Assembly (NCBI GenBank): GCA_947565255.1
Contig: CANOFI010000142.1
Location: 1 to 6,443 of the forward strand
DNA length: 6,443 nt
Reading direction: 5' to 3'
Source of the DNA: an uncultured Lachnospiraceae bacterium
GTDB taxonomy: Bacteria > Bacillota > Clostridia > Lachnospirales > Lachnospiraceae
Both the position numbers and the translations under genes were made by a program. Positions within the stretch are counted from its first letter, which is position 1, and every line of letters starts with the position of its first letter. Positions 1 through 6,060 of this stretch are shown piece after piece. Below the pieces are notes generated by a model. That model had not been told where the DNA came from, searched no databases, and saw only the letters and a program-made list of their open reading frames with translations.

Positions 1-8
1 TTTCATAT

Positions 9-14
9 TATAAT
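9..14 (+). promoter_or_regulatory. Possible -10 element for the URO-D-like gene
   Basis: A perfect TATAAT lies about 45 bases before the chosen start codon. Its -35 would fall outside the window, so the promoter cannot be confirmed. Such AT-rich DNA yields this hexamer easily by chance. If it is real, transcription would begin near base 21 and give a leader of about 40 bases. Confidence 0.35.
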
Positions 15-49
15 TATACCATAATAAAGCGGTAACGCAAGAAAAATAT

Positions 50-54
50 GGAGG
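50..54 (+). promoter_or_regulatory. Ribosome binding site deciding the start of the URO-D-like gene
   Basis: GGAGG sits 5 bases before the ATG at 60. An in-frame ATG at 48 overlaps this site and has no good Shine-Dalgarno sequence of its own, so the ATG at 60 is the better start. Confidence 0.75.
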
Positions 55-59
55 ATAAC

Positions 60-1103
60 ATGAAATACGATATCACATTCCATCCAAAATGGTGGTATAA
101 AAACGCAGGCATTCATTTTACAGAAGAATTTTTTTGTGAACCGGAGTACCGAATGGACTGCGATGTAAAGATGCGAAAGGAGCTGTATGAGCATTTCGGT
201 GAATTCGGCATTGGAGAGAAAAACCCGGCCCGCCGTCCGCTGATTGGCTCGGATTTGCTTGCCTGCGGCTATCTCTATTCGCAGATTATGGGCTGCGACA
301 TTATTTTTGAGGAAGACAATTCTCCGCAGGTCGTGTGCATGGAACTGGATGAGGATACGGTAGAAGAGTTAGAGTATCCCAATCTTGAGACGAATGAGAC
401 ATGGCTCGGTGTAAAAAAGCAGATGGAATATTTAAAGGATACATACGGTCATGTGGAGACGCATATAAACCTCATGGGAATTCAGAATATTGCGCTGGAT
501 TTAATGGGACAGGAGCTGATGGTTGCATATTATACGAACCCGGAGGCAGTGGAGGCGCTTTTGGAAGAGATTACGAACCTTTCCATTACGATTGGAAAGA
601 CGTTTCAGTCCTATTCAAAGCAATTGTCAGGCGGGGTGACGGCAATTACAAAACAGACAGTTCCGGAATGCTACCTGACGTCTAACTGCTCTGTGGAAAT
701 GATTTCAAATGAATTATATGAAGAGTTTCTGCTGAAGCATGACCAGCGTCTGGCAGATGAATTCGGAAATTTCGGCGTTCACCACTGCGGACAGACAATG
801 GAGCATGTTGTGGAGGGATATAAAAAGATCAAAGGACTTGTGTTTGCAGAGGTTGGTGCGGGCTCTGACCTTGCATTTGTGCGGGAGAACCTGCCGGATG
901 TATTTTTAAATGCAAGATTCAGTCCGGCAAGGCTTTTAGAGGCCTCCGAAGAGCAAATCCGCGAGGAAGTGCAGAAGCTTTGGAAGGCGGGCGGTGCGGA
1001 CAGCAGCAGACTGTCTGTTTCCTGTGTCGGCATTGACCAGAACGTGCCGGACGAAAAAATCTGTGCATTTTTAAAAGCGTGCAGGGAAGTAGAGGAATCC
1101 TGA
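60..1103 (+). CDS. URO-D superfamily protein, corrinoid methyltransferase-like (MtaA/MtbA type)
   Basis: Predicted cytosolic protein of 347 residues, matching the usual 330-370 of the uroporphyrinogen decarboxylase superfamily. The heme-enzyme signature near the N-terminus of true HemE is not seen. Instead there is H241-H242-C243-G244 in the second half and a Cys at 322 (SCVG). Together these match the His-x-Cys ... Cys zinc site of methylcobalamin:thiol methyltransferases such as MtaA and MtbA, where zinc activates the acceptor thiol. No signal peptide or membrane segment is visible. The acidic N-terminal third (charged stretches around residues 80-110) looks poorly conserved. No corrinoid protein, substrate-specific methyltransferase or reductive activator lies in the window, so substrate and acceptor are unknown. 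The ATG at 60 is chosen over 48 because GGAGG precedes it. The stop codon touches the stop of the convergent rqcH. Family placement is fairly sure; a methyltransferase role is inference, and many members are uncharacterised. Confidence 0.85.
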   Translation: MKYDITFHPKWWYKNAGIHFTEEFFCEPEYRMDCDVKMRKELYEHFGEFGIGEKNPARRPLIGSDLLACGYLYSQIMGCDIIFEEDNSPQVVCMELDEDTVEELEYPNLETNETWLGVKKQMEYLKDTYGHVETHINLMGIQNIALDLMGQELMVAYYTNPEAVEALLEEITNLSITIGKTFQSYSKQLSGGVTAITKQTVPECYLTSNCSVEMISNELYEEFLLKHDQRLADEFGNFGVHHCGQTMEHVVEGYKKIKGLVFAEVGAGSDLAFVRENLPDVFLNARFSPARLLEASEEQIREEVQKLWKAGGADSSRLSVSCVGIDQNVPDEKICAFLKACREVEES

Positions 1104-2840
1104 TTATTCCAGTTTTTCCATTCCGCTGATATCCGGGTCAATGACGAGAGAGTAATTGGTGTAATAGACGACAAATCCCGGTTTGCTTCCATTTGGTTTT
1201 TTGACATTTTTTTTCAGCGTGTAATCGATTTCTACTTTTTCACTGTTGCGTCCCTGGGAGTAGTATGCGGCGAGGCGTCCGGCCTCCTCAAAAGCGAGGT
1301 CGGGCAGTTCTTCGCCGTTTGTTTTTACGATGACATGGGAGCCGGGGATGCCCTTGGCGTGAAACCACCAGTCATTTCCCGAGGCGAAATGGAACGTCAG
1401 TTCGTCATTTTGTAAATTGTTCTTTCCTATATAAATGTGGTAGCCGTCACTTGAAAGATAGTGGAACGGTCTGCTTTTGCTCTTTTCTTTTTTATTAATA
1501 AATTTGCGGCGGATATAGCCGCACTGGGTCAGTTCTTCTTTAATCTGTGTCAGATCTTCTTCTGCCACGGCGATGTCCAATGCTGTGGCAACCGAGTTTA
1601 AATGTTCGATTTCCCCTTTTGTTTCCTGGATAAAATCTGAGAGTGCCTCAAACGTGCGCTTCTGTTTGTTGTATTTCTGAAAATATTTCTGTGCATTTTC
1701 AGCGGTAGTCAGATTTTTATCCAGCGGAATGGTAATGGTTTCATTTGTGTAATAATTCAGTACTTCAAAGGAGGATGCGCCCTCCGGCACGGAATATCCG
1801 TATGTGTGAATCAGCTCGCCGTACACTTTGTATTTTTCCCGTTTTTGGGTATCCCGAAGCTGTTTTTGCTGTAAATCGTATTTTTTCCGGCTGCGCTCTA
1901 AGGCAGTCTGGACAATGCGGCGGAGGTCGGACGATTTCTGCCGGATTCTGGTGTACGCATTTTTGTCTGCGTAGTAGGTTTCCAGTACGGCCGAAATGCT
2001 GTCATACTGCCGGCTCTGCAAATCTTCATACTGGCTCAGGGGAAAAGCAGAAAATTCGACAGGCTCCTTTTTGTTGTAAATAATGCAGGGGTGGAAATCT
2101 TTTTGCCGCACATCCTCCATCAGGCTGCAGAAGATTCCGGCAAAGTGCAGAAGCTCCATTTCATTCAGAGAATTTGCAGGCTGGGAGGAGTCGATGCAGG
2201 CGAGAGAACAGACCTCCTGCGCGGTGGTGGGGCTTATGCCGGTAAATGTGCTGTAGAGCGCTTTGGCGCAGGGCGCGGACTGGCTGCGCAGACAGTCTGA
2301 AACGGCCTCCCTGGAAAGCGCCAGAGGGTTTTGCTTGTGCATGGTCTCCGGGATAAAATAATCGCGCCCCGGAAGCACTTCACGCACAGAGCTCATCTGC
2401 GCGGATACATGCTTGATGCTGTCAATGATTTTATGATTGTCATCACAGAAAATGATATTGCTGTGCTTGCCCATCAGCTCCACGATGAGATGCTTTTTGC
2501 ACAGGTCACCGAGTTCATTGGTATGTTCAATTTCAAAATCGATGACACGCTCTAAGCCCGGCTGTCCAACCGAAAGAATCTTTCCGTTTTGAATGTGCTT
2601 TCGGAGCAGCATGCAGAAATTCGGCGCGGTCAGCGGACTTGGCTTGTTTTGTTTTGTAAGATAAATGAAAGGCAGTCCCGCACTGGCGGAAATGAGCAGG
2701 CGGTGCTGGTCTCTGCCGGATTTTAAGGTAAAAAGCAGTTCATCGGGTTCCGGCTGTGCAATTTTATTAATTCTTGCCCCGGTTAACGTATGTTTTAATT
2801 CCTCTGCCATAGCGGCAGTTACAATTCCATCAAATGCCAT
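1104..2840 (-). CDS. rqcH: RqcH, ribosome quality-control factor (NFACT / FbpA / Rqc2 family)
   Basis: Complete 578-residue protein, the usual length for bacterial RqcH. In the family it binds stalled 50S subunits carrying peptidyl-tRNA, recruits tRNA-Ala and drives C-terminal alanine tailing that marks the nascent chain for degradation. Older annotations call it fibronectin-binding protein. Visible domains are NFACT-N (about 1-170, beginning MAFDG, with the FCMLLRKH core at 75-82), a helix-hairpin-helix segment (about 175-240), a charged helical coiled-coil middle (about 280-445, with a dense Lys/Arg/Gln helix at 296-337), and NFACT-R (about 455-570, with GKNNLQND at 472-479 and DWWFHAKGIPGSH at 490-502). 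The functionally important Asp-Arg pair of the N-domain appears as Glu97-Arg98. The start is supported by AGGAGA (complement of 2845-2850) four bases upstream. It is divergent from the first aspartate kinase and convergent with the URO-D-like gene. A LexA-like dyad lies in its leader. No frameshift is seen. Confidence 0.95.
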   Translation of the reverse strand: MAFDGIVTAAMAEELKHTLTGARINKIAQPEPDELLFTLKSGRDQHRLLISASAGLPFIYLTKQNKPSPLTAPNFCMLLRKHIQNGKILSVGQPGLERVIDFEIEHTNELGDLCKKHLIVELMGKHSNIIFCDDNHKIIDSIKHVSAQMSSVREVLPGRDYFIPETMHKQNPLALSREAVSDCLRSQSAPCAKALYSTFTGISPTTAQEVCSLACIDSSQPANSLNEMELLHFAGIFCSLMEDVRQKDFHPCIIYNKKEPVEFSAFPLSQYEDLQSRQYDSISAVLETYYADKNAYTRIRQKSSDLRRIVQTALERSRKKYDLQQKQLRDTQKREKYKVYGELIHTYGYSVPEGASSFEVLNYYTNETITIPLDKNLTTAENAQKYFQKYNKQKRTFEALSDFIQETKGEIEHLNSVATALDIAVAEEDLTQIKEELTQCGYIRRKFINKKEKSKSRPFHYLSSDGYHIYIGKNNLQNDELTFHFASGNDWWFHAKGIPGSHVIVKTNGEELPDLAFEEAGRLAAYYSQGRNSEKVEIDYTLKKNVKKPNGSKPGFVVYYTNYSLVIDPDISGMEKLE

Positions 2841-2858
2841 AATGTCTCCTTTTTCTAA

Positions 2859-2870
2859 GAACGAATGTTC
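2859..2870. promoter_or_regulatory. Candidate LexA/DinR (Cheo) box upstream of rqcH
   Basis: GAAC-GAAT-GTTC is a perfect match to the core GAAC-N4-GTTC of the Bacillus-type SOS operator. Read on the plus strand, it also satisfies the inner purine/pyrimidine preferences of CGAACRNRYGTTYC, missing only the two outermost bases. It lies one base past a plausible rqcH -10 and 18 bases before the rqcH start codon, so a bound repressor would cover the expected transcription start. This is a sequence match only; binding is inferred. Confidence 0.5.
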
Positions 2871-2871
2871 G

Positions 2872-2877
2872 AGTATA
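2872..2877 (-). promoter_or_regulatory. Possible -10 element of rqcH
   Basis: On the minus strand this reads TATACT (5 of 6 to consensus), placing the transcription start near base 2865 and giving a leader of about 25 bases. No convincing -35 stands 16-18 bases upstream: AGGACA is too close and TTAGAA too far. The element is therefore tentative. Confidence 0.35.
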
Positions 2878-2941
2878 AAACAAAAAATTTTGTCCTATTT
2901 CTAACTTTACCAAAGTTTTATGTGTTTTTCAACCGATAGTA

Positions 2942-2971
2942 TTGACAAATTCATAAAAACCGTAATACGAT
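2942..2971 (+). promoter_or_regulatory. Sigma-A type promoter of the first aspartate kinase
   Basis: A perfect TTGACA at 2942-2947 is followed after 18 bases by TACGAT at 2966-2971 (4 of 6 to consensus). TAATAC at 2963-2968 with a 15-base spacer is an alternative -10. Transcription would begin near 2978, leaving a leader of about 56 bases, which is too short for a lysine riboswitch. The ribosome binding site is AAAGGA at 3020-3025, 8 bases before the ATG. Confidence 0.55.
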
Positions 2972-3033
2972 AAAGCAAGATTTAAAATTGTGATGGGGAG
3001 AGTTTTGCCATTTGACAGGAAAGGAAATCGTAT

Positions 3034-4362
3034 ATGAGCAGAAAGGTTGTAAAATTTGGAGGCACTTCTTTAAGCTGTGCGGCACAGATAAAAAAAGCGG
3101 GCGGCATTATTAAAGAAGAGGAAGGCAGACAGTATGTGGTTGTCTCAGCTCCGGGAAAAAGATGGGACGGAGACATAAAAGTCACTGACCTGTTGTACAG
3201 GGCGTATGACCTTGCGCAGGCCGGACGGCCTTATGAAGAGATGATGCAGCAGATATGCGGACGCTACCGGGAAATTGTTACGGGACTTGGTCTTTCGGAA
3301 GCGTTCTGGAAAGAGTGGATACAGGAATTTGAGGCGGTATGCGTGCATCTGGAAAAAGAGAATGCGCAGGAGTATATTGTTTCCCGCGGAGAATACTTAA
3401 ATGGGAAGATTGTGGCGCAGTATCTCGGATTTGCGTTCGTGGATGCGGCGAAGATCATTTGTTTTGACAAAAATGGAGAATTTCTGCATGAGAAAACCCG
3501 TGAGCGTTTAAAGGCTGTGCTCAAAGACAGGAAGTTTGTTGTCGTGCCGGGATTTTATGGGGCGGACGATGCCGGAGCCGTGCACACCTTTTCCAGGGGC
3601 GGGTCGGACATTACCGGTTCTTTAGTGGCGGAAGCCGTGCAGGCGGATATATATGAAAACTGGACGGATGTATCCGGATTTCTTGTTGCCGACCCGCGGG
3701 TGGTGGAGAATCCGAAGCTTATCCGCATTCTTACTTATCGTGAGCTTCGGGAGCTTGCCTACATGGGTGCAGTTGTCATGCATGAGGAGGCGGTTTTGCC
3801 GCTTCACAAAACCGGCATTCCGATTCAGATTAAAAATACCAATGCGCCCGGTGGAGAAGGAACCATGATTGTGGGAAATACCTGTCAGGAATCGGAATTT
3901 ACAATAACCGGCATTGCAGGAAAAAAGGGATTTGCTGCAGTCACAATAGAAAAGGACAGGATGAATTCAGAAATTGGGTTTGGAAGAAAGGTGCTGGAGG
4001 TATTCCAGAATCATGGGATTTCTTTTGAACACGTTCCGTCCGGAATCGACACGATGACCGTCTTTGTAAAGCAGGAGGCACTGGAAGAGAAAAAAGAAAA
4101 GATTCTGTTCGAGATTTACGAGGCAACCGGCGCGGACAGTGTGGAAGTGGAAACGGGACTTTCGCTTCTTGCCGTGGTGGGGCGCGGGATGAAGGAGCAC
4201 CGTGGAACGGCAGGTAAAATATTTACGGCGCTTGCACATGCGGATGTCAATGTGAAAATGATTGATCAGGGGTCCAGCGAACTGAATATTATTATCGGGG
4301 TTGCAGATGAGGAATTTGAAAGGGCAGTCAGGGCAGTGTACGGCATGTTTGTGGCTGTTTAG
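3034..4362 (+). CDS. lysC: Aspartate kinase, monofunctional, first of a tandem pair
   Basis: Complete 442-residue cytosolic enzyme. It phosphorylates L-aspartate with ATP to give 4-phospho-aspartate, the committed step to lysine/diaminopimelate, threonine, methionine and isoleucine. The amino-acid-kinase domain covers about 1-285: KFGGTS at 7-12 (phosphate-binding Lys7), SRGE at 117-120 (aspartate-binding region), FSRGGSD at 186-192, and TDVSGFLVADPR at 211-222 (nucleotide-binding region). Two ACT domains follow, at about 290-348 and 376-441, the second with RGTAGKIF at 390-397 and SSELNIIIGV at 414-423. No homoserine dehydrogenase or decarboxylase is fused. RGGSD is preceded by Phe-Ser and followed by Ile-Thr-Gly, unlike the common LGRGGSDYSA form, so this is a divergent branch. 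It has its own upstream promoter, and no clear intrinsic terminator follows it, so read-through into the second kinase is possible. The gene symbol is by function; which end product inhibits it cannot be read from the sequence. Confidence 0.95.
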   Translation: MSRKVVKFGGTSLSCAAQIKKAGGIIKEEEGRQYVVVSAPGKRWDGDIKVTDLLYRAYDLAQAGRPYEEMMQQICGRYREIVTGLGLSEAFWKEWIQEFEAVCVHLEKENAQEYIVSRGEYLNGKIVAQYLGFAFVDAAKIICFDKNGEFLHEKTRERLKAVLKDRKFVVVPGFYGADDAGAVHTFSRGGSDITGSLVAEAVQADIYENWTDVSGFLVADPRVVENPKLIRILTYRELRELAYMGAVVMHEEAVLPLHKTGIPIQIKNTNAPGGEGTMIVGNTCQESEFTITGIAGKKGFAAVTIEKDRMNSEIGFGRKVLEVFQNHGISFEHVPSGIDTMTVFVKQEALEEKKEKILFEIYEATGADSVEVETGLSLLAVVGRGMKEHRGTAGKIFTALAHADVNVKMIDQGSSELNIIIGVADEEFERAVRAVYGMFVAV

Positions 4363-4369
4363 ATTGTTC

Positions 4370-4398
4370 TTGCATATTTACAAAAAATGTTGTAGAAT
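4370..4398 (+). promoter_or_regulatory. Weak possible promoter just after the first kinase
   Basis: TTGCAT at 4370-4375 and TAGAAT at 4393-4398 (5 of 6 to consensus) are separated by an ideal 17 bases, starting 8 bases after the first kinase stop codon. The -35 matches at only three positions. If used, it would produce a leader of about 260 bases spanning all the hairpins below. The promoter at 4460 is stronger. Confidence 0.25.
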
Positions 4399-4431
4399 AG
4401 ATGGGTATTATGTCGTACGGGATATAAATTG

Positions 4432-4458
4432 TTTTCATTGTATACACAATTATGAAAA
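4432..4458 (+). other. AT-rich imperfect hairpin upstream of the second-kinase promoter
   Basis: TTTTC (4432-4436) pairs with GAAAA (4454-4458), and ATTGT (4437-4441) with ACAAT (4446-4450), around an ATAC loop with a 3-base bulge. It is AT-rich and weak as RNA. As DNA it lies directly upstream of the -35 at 4460 and could be a protein site. No U-tract follows, so it is not an intrinsic terminator. Confidence 0.3.
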
Positions 4459-4459
4459 T

Positions 4460-4487
4460 TTGACAGCTTTTATGCTGTCAGTATAAA
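4460..4487 (+). promoter_or_regulatory. Strong sigma-A promoter for the second aspartate kinase
   Basis: A perfect TTGACA (4460-4465) and TATAAA (4482-4487, 5 of 6 to consensus) are separated by 16 bases. This is the best promoter match in the window. Transcription would start near 4494, leaving a leader of about 170 bases before the ATG at 4666. A perfect dyad fills the -35 to -10 interval. Confidence 0.65.
4461..4480. promoter_or_regulatory. Perfect operator-like dyad inside the second-kinase promoter
   Basis: TGACAGC (4461-4467), a 6-base spacer TTTTAT, then TGACAGC inverted as GCTGTCA (4474-4480). The 7-base arms are perfect. The left arm uses the -35 hexamer and the right arm ends one base before the -10, which is the classic place for a repressor to block polymerase. 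It has no following T-run and is largely untranscribed by the promoter it overlaps, so an operator is likelier than a terminator. The cognate regulator is unknown. Confidence 0.5.
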
Positions 4488-4521
4488 GAAAGGTAATTGC
4501 GAAAGATTTATTCGGAGTGAC

Positions 4522-4600
4522 GAGTTTGGGCAATCGATACAAAAATTCCGCTCCAAAGCGTTTTTAAGTCGCTTCATTTTTTGAGTGATTGTCCAAACTC
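4522..4600 (+). other. Long stem-loop in the leader of the second aspartate kinase
   Basis: GAGTTTGGGCAATC (4522-4535) pairs with GATTGTCCAAACTC (4587-4600) over 14 positions including one G-U (4530/4592); a further G-U pair at 4536/4586 extends it. The G-U pairs hold only in plus-strand RNA, which favours a transcript structure over a simple DNA palindrome. Inside lies a smaller hairpin, AAGCG (4556-4560) with CGCTT (4570-4574), followed by a run of six T at 4577-4582, resembling a weak intrinsic terminator. I see no lysine-riboswitch or T-box consensus. It could be an attenuator, an unlisted leader RNA, or a dispersed small repeat. Confidence 0.5.
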
Positions 4601-4665
4601 TGATAGTGAATGAAAAGTTTTGCAAATACTGAATAAAGAAAGAGACAGAAAGGATTGGTTCAGGC

Positions 4666-5988
4666 ATGAAGAAAATAGTTGTAAAATTTGGCGGAAGTTC
4701 GCTTGCAAGCGCACAGCAGTTTCAAAAGGCAGGGGAAATCATCCGGGAGAACGAGGGCAGAAGGTTTGTAGTGCCGTCTGCACCGGGGAAACGGTTTTCT
4801 GACGATACAAAAGTAACGGACCTGCTGTACGAATGCTATGCGCTGGCAGAGAAAGGGGAGCCGTTTACAGAAAAGCTGGCAGAGGTAAAGGAACGGTATT
4901 ACGAGATTATTAAGGGACTCGGACTTACGCTGTCACTGGAAAAAGAATTTGAAACGATTGCACAGCAGTTTCAGGAACATGCCGGAACCAATTATGCCGC
5001 ATCGCGCGGAGAATATTTAAACGGGATTGTGATGGCAGAATATCTCGGCTTTGAATTCGTGGATGCAGCCGAGGTCATTTGTTTTGATAACGAGGGCGTT
5101 TTTTTGCCGGACAAAACCGACAGGGTGATGGCAAAACGACTGGCAAAGTTGGAAAAGGCGGTGATTCCTGGATTTTACGGCGCGCGCGCGGACGGAACCG
5201 TACAGACGTTTTCCAGGGGCGGTTCCGATGTGACCGGTTCTCTGGTTGCAAGGGCAATCAAGGCCGATTTGTATGAAAACTGGACGGATGTATCGGGATT
5301 TTTAGTGGCAGATCCCCGTATCATCAACAATCCGGAGGTCATTACGACAATCACCTATAAGGAACTGCGGGAATTATCCTATATGGGTGCCACCGTGCTT
5401 CATGAAGATGCGATTTTCCCGGTGAGAACAGAAGGAATACCGATTAACATTAAGAATACCAATGCGCCCCATGACCCCGGTACGCTCATTGTTGCCAATA
5501 CATCCCTGCAGCCAAAGTATACGATTACCGGAATTGCCGGGACAAAGGATTTTGTCGCTATTAATATAGAAAAAGATATGATGCATTCGGAGATTGGATT
5601 TGGAAAGCGGGTGCTGGAGGTATTTGAAAACAATGGGGTTTCTTTTGAACATGTACCGTCCGGTATTGATACCATGACCGTATTTGTCAAACAAAACACG
5701 TTTCAGGAAAAGGAACAGGAAATCCTGTCCCAGCTGCAGAGGAGCTGCCAGCCTGATTCCATAGATTTAGAGTCAAATTTAGCCCTGATTGCTGTGGTTG
5801 GGCGCGGAATGAAGTCTACGCGCGGTACCGCAGGGAGAATTTTTTCTGCTCTGGCACACGCCAATGTGAATGTCAAAATGATTGACCAGGGTTCCAGCGA
5901 GTTAAATATTATTATCGGCGTGACAAACAGTGATTTTCAGGCAGCGATAAAAGCGATTTATGATATTTTTGTGACAATCCAGCTGTAG
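4666..5988 (+). CDS. lysC: Aspartate kinase, monofunctional, second of a tandem pair
   Basis: Complete 440-residue paralogue of the preceding kinase, about 60% identical by eye, with the same reaction and domain order. Landmarks: KFGGSS at 7-12, SRGE at 113-116, FSRGGSD at 182-188, TDVSGFLVADPR at 207-218, first ACT domain about 285-343, second about 373-436 with RGTAGRIF at 386-393 and SSELNIIIGV at 410-419. All kinase landmarks are intact, so both copies should be active. Compared with copy one, the main length difference is a 4-residue deletion in the helix before SRGE, and the linker between the two ACT domains is poorly conserved. The ACT cores differ little: about 46 of 59 residues match in the first and 40 of 46 in the second. 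The ribosome binding site AAAGGA (4649-4654) is 11 bases from the ATG, slightly long. This gene has its own strong promoter, dyad and structured leader, so it is probably regulated separately. The symbol is by function and shared with the neighbour. Confidence 0.95.
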   Translation: MKKIVVKFGGSSLASAQQFQKAGEIIRENEGRRFVVPSAPGKRFSDDTKVTDLLYECYALAEKGEPFTEKLAEVKERYYEIIKGLGLTLSLEKEFETIAQQFQEHAGTNYAASRGEYLNGIVMAEYLGFEFVDAAEVICFDNEGVFLPDKTDRVMAKRLAKLEKAVIPGFYGARADGTVQTFSRGGSDVTGSLVARAIKADLYENWTDVSGFLVADPRIINNPEVITTITYKELRELSYMGATVLHEDAIFPVRTEGIPINIKNTNAPHDPGTLIVANTSLQPKYTITGIAGTKDFVAINIEKDMMHSEIGFGKRVLEVFENNGVSFEHVPSGIDTMTVFVKQNTFQEKEQEILSQLQRSCQPDSIDLESNLALIAVVGRGMKSTRGTAGRIFSALAHANVNVKMIDQGSSELNIIIGVTNSDFQAAIKAIYDIFVTIQL

Positions 5989-5999
5989 TATCAGCAGAA

Positions 6000-6037
6000 A
6001 GCTGTTGTCCCGGCCAGGCGGCCGGGGCGGCATGGCT
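6000..6037 (+). terminator. Very GC-rich hairpin after the second kinase
   Basis: CCCGGCC (6009-6015) and GGCCGGG (6020-6026) form a perfect 7-base-pair stem with an AGGC loop. It extends outward through 6003-6008/6027-6032 with three G-U pairs, and through AGC/GCT (6000-6002/6035-6037) after a 2-base bulge. The G-U pairs favour plus-strand RNA. It begins 12 bases after the stop codon. No U-tract follows, so it may be an mRNA 3'-end stabiliser or pause site rather than a true intrinsic terminator. Confidence 0.45.
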
Positions 6038-6060
6038 GAAAGAATGTAGACGATAAAGAC

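Noticed and set aside
48..50. Upstream ATG as the start of the URO-D-like gene
   Set aside because: It overlaps the ribosome binding site that serves the ATG at 60 and has no site of its own.
779..1207. 142-residue open frame on the minus strand across the end of the URO-D-like gene
   Set aside because: It overlaps two well-supported genes, has no clear ribosome binding site, and its Ser/Thr-rich composition is typical of antisense shadow frames.
3012..3017. A second TTGACA just before the first kinase
   Set aside because: No -10 stands 15-19 bases downstream, and it is adjacent to the ribosome binding site of the gene.
4363..4665. Lysine riboswitch or T-box in the inter-kinase spacer
   Set aside because: I searched by eye for the conserved L-box junction segments and the T-box TGGNACC-type motif and saw neither; the spacer after the stronger promoter is also short for either.
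4470..4667. 65-residue minus-strand frame across the kinase intergenic region
   Set aside because: It runs through a palindromic element and two promoter features and has no ribosome binding site or recognised domain; better explained by the inverted repeat.
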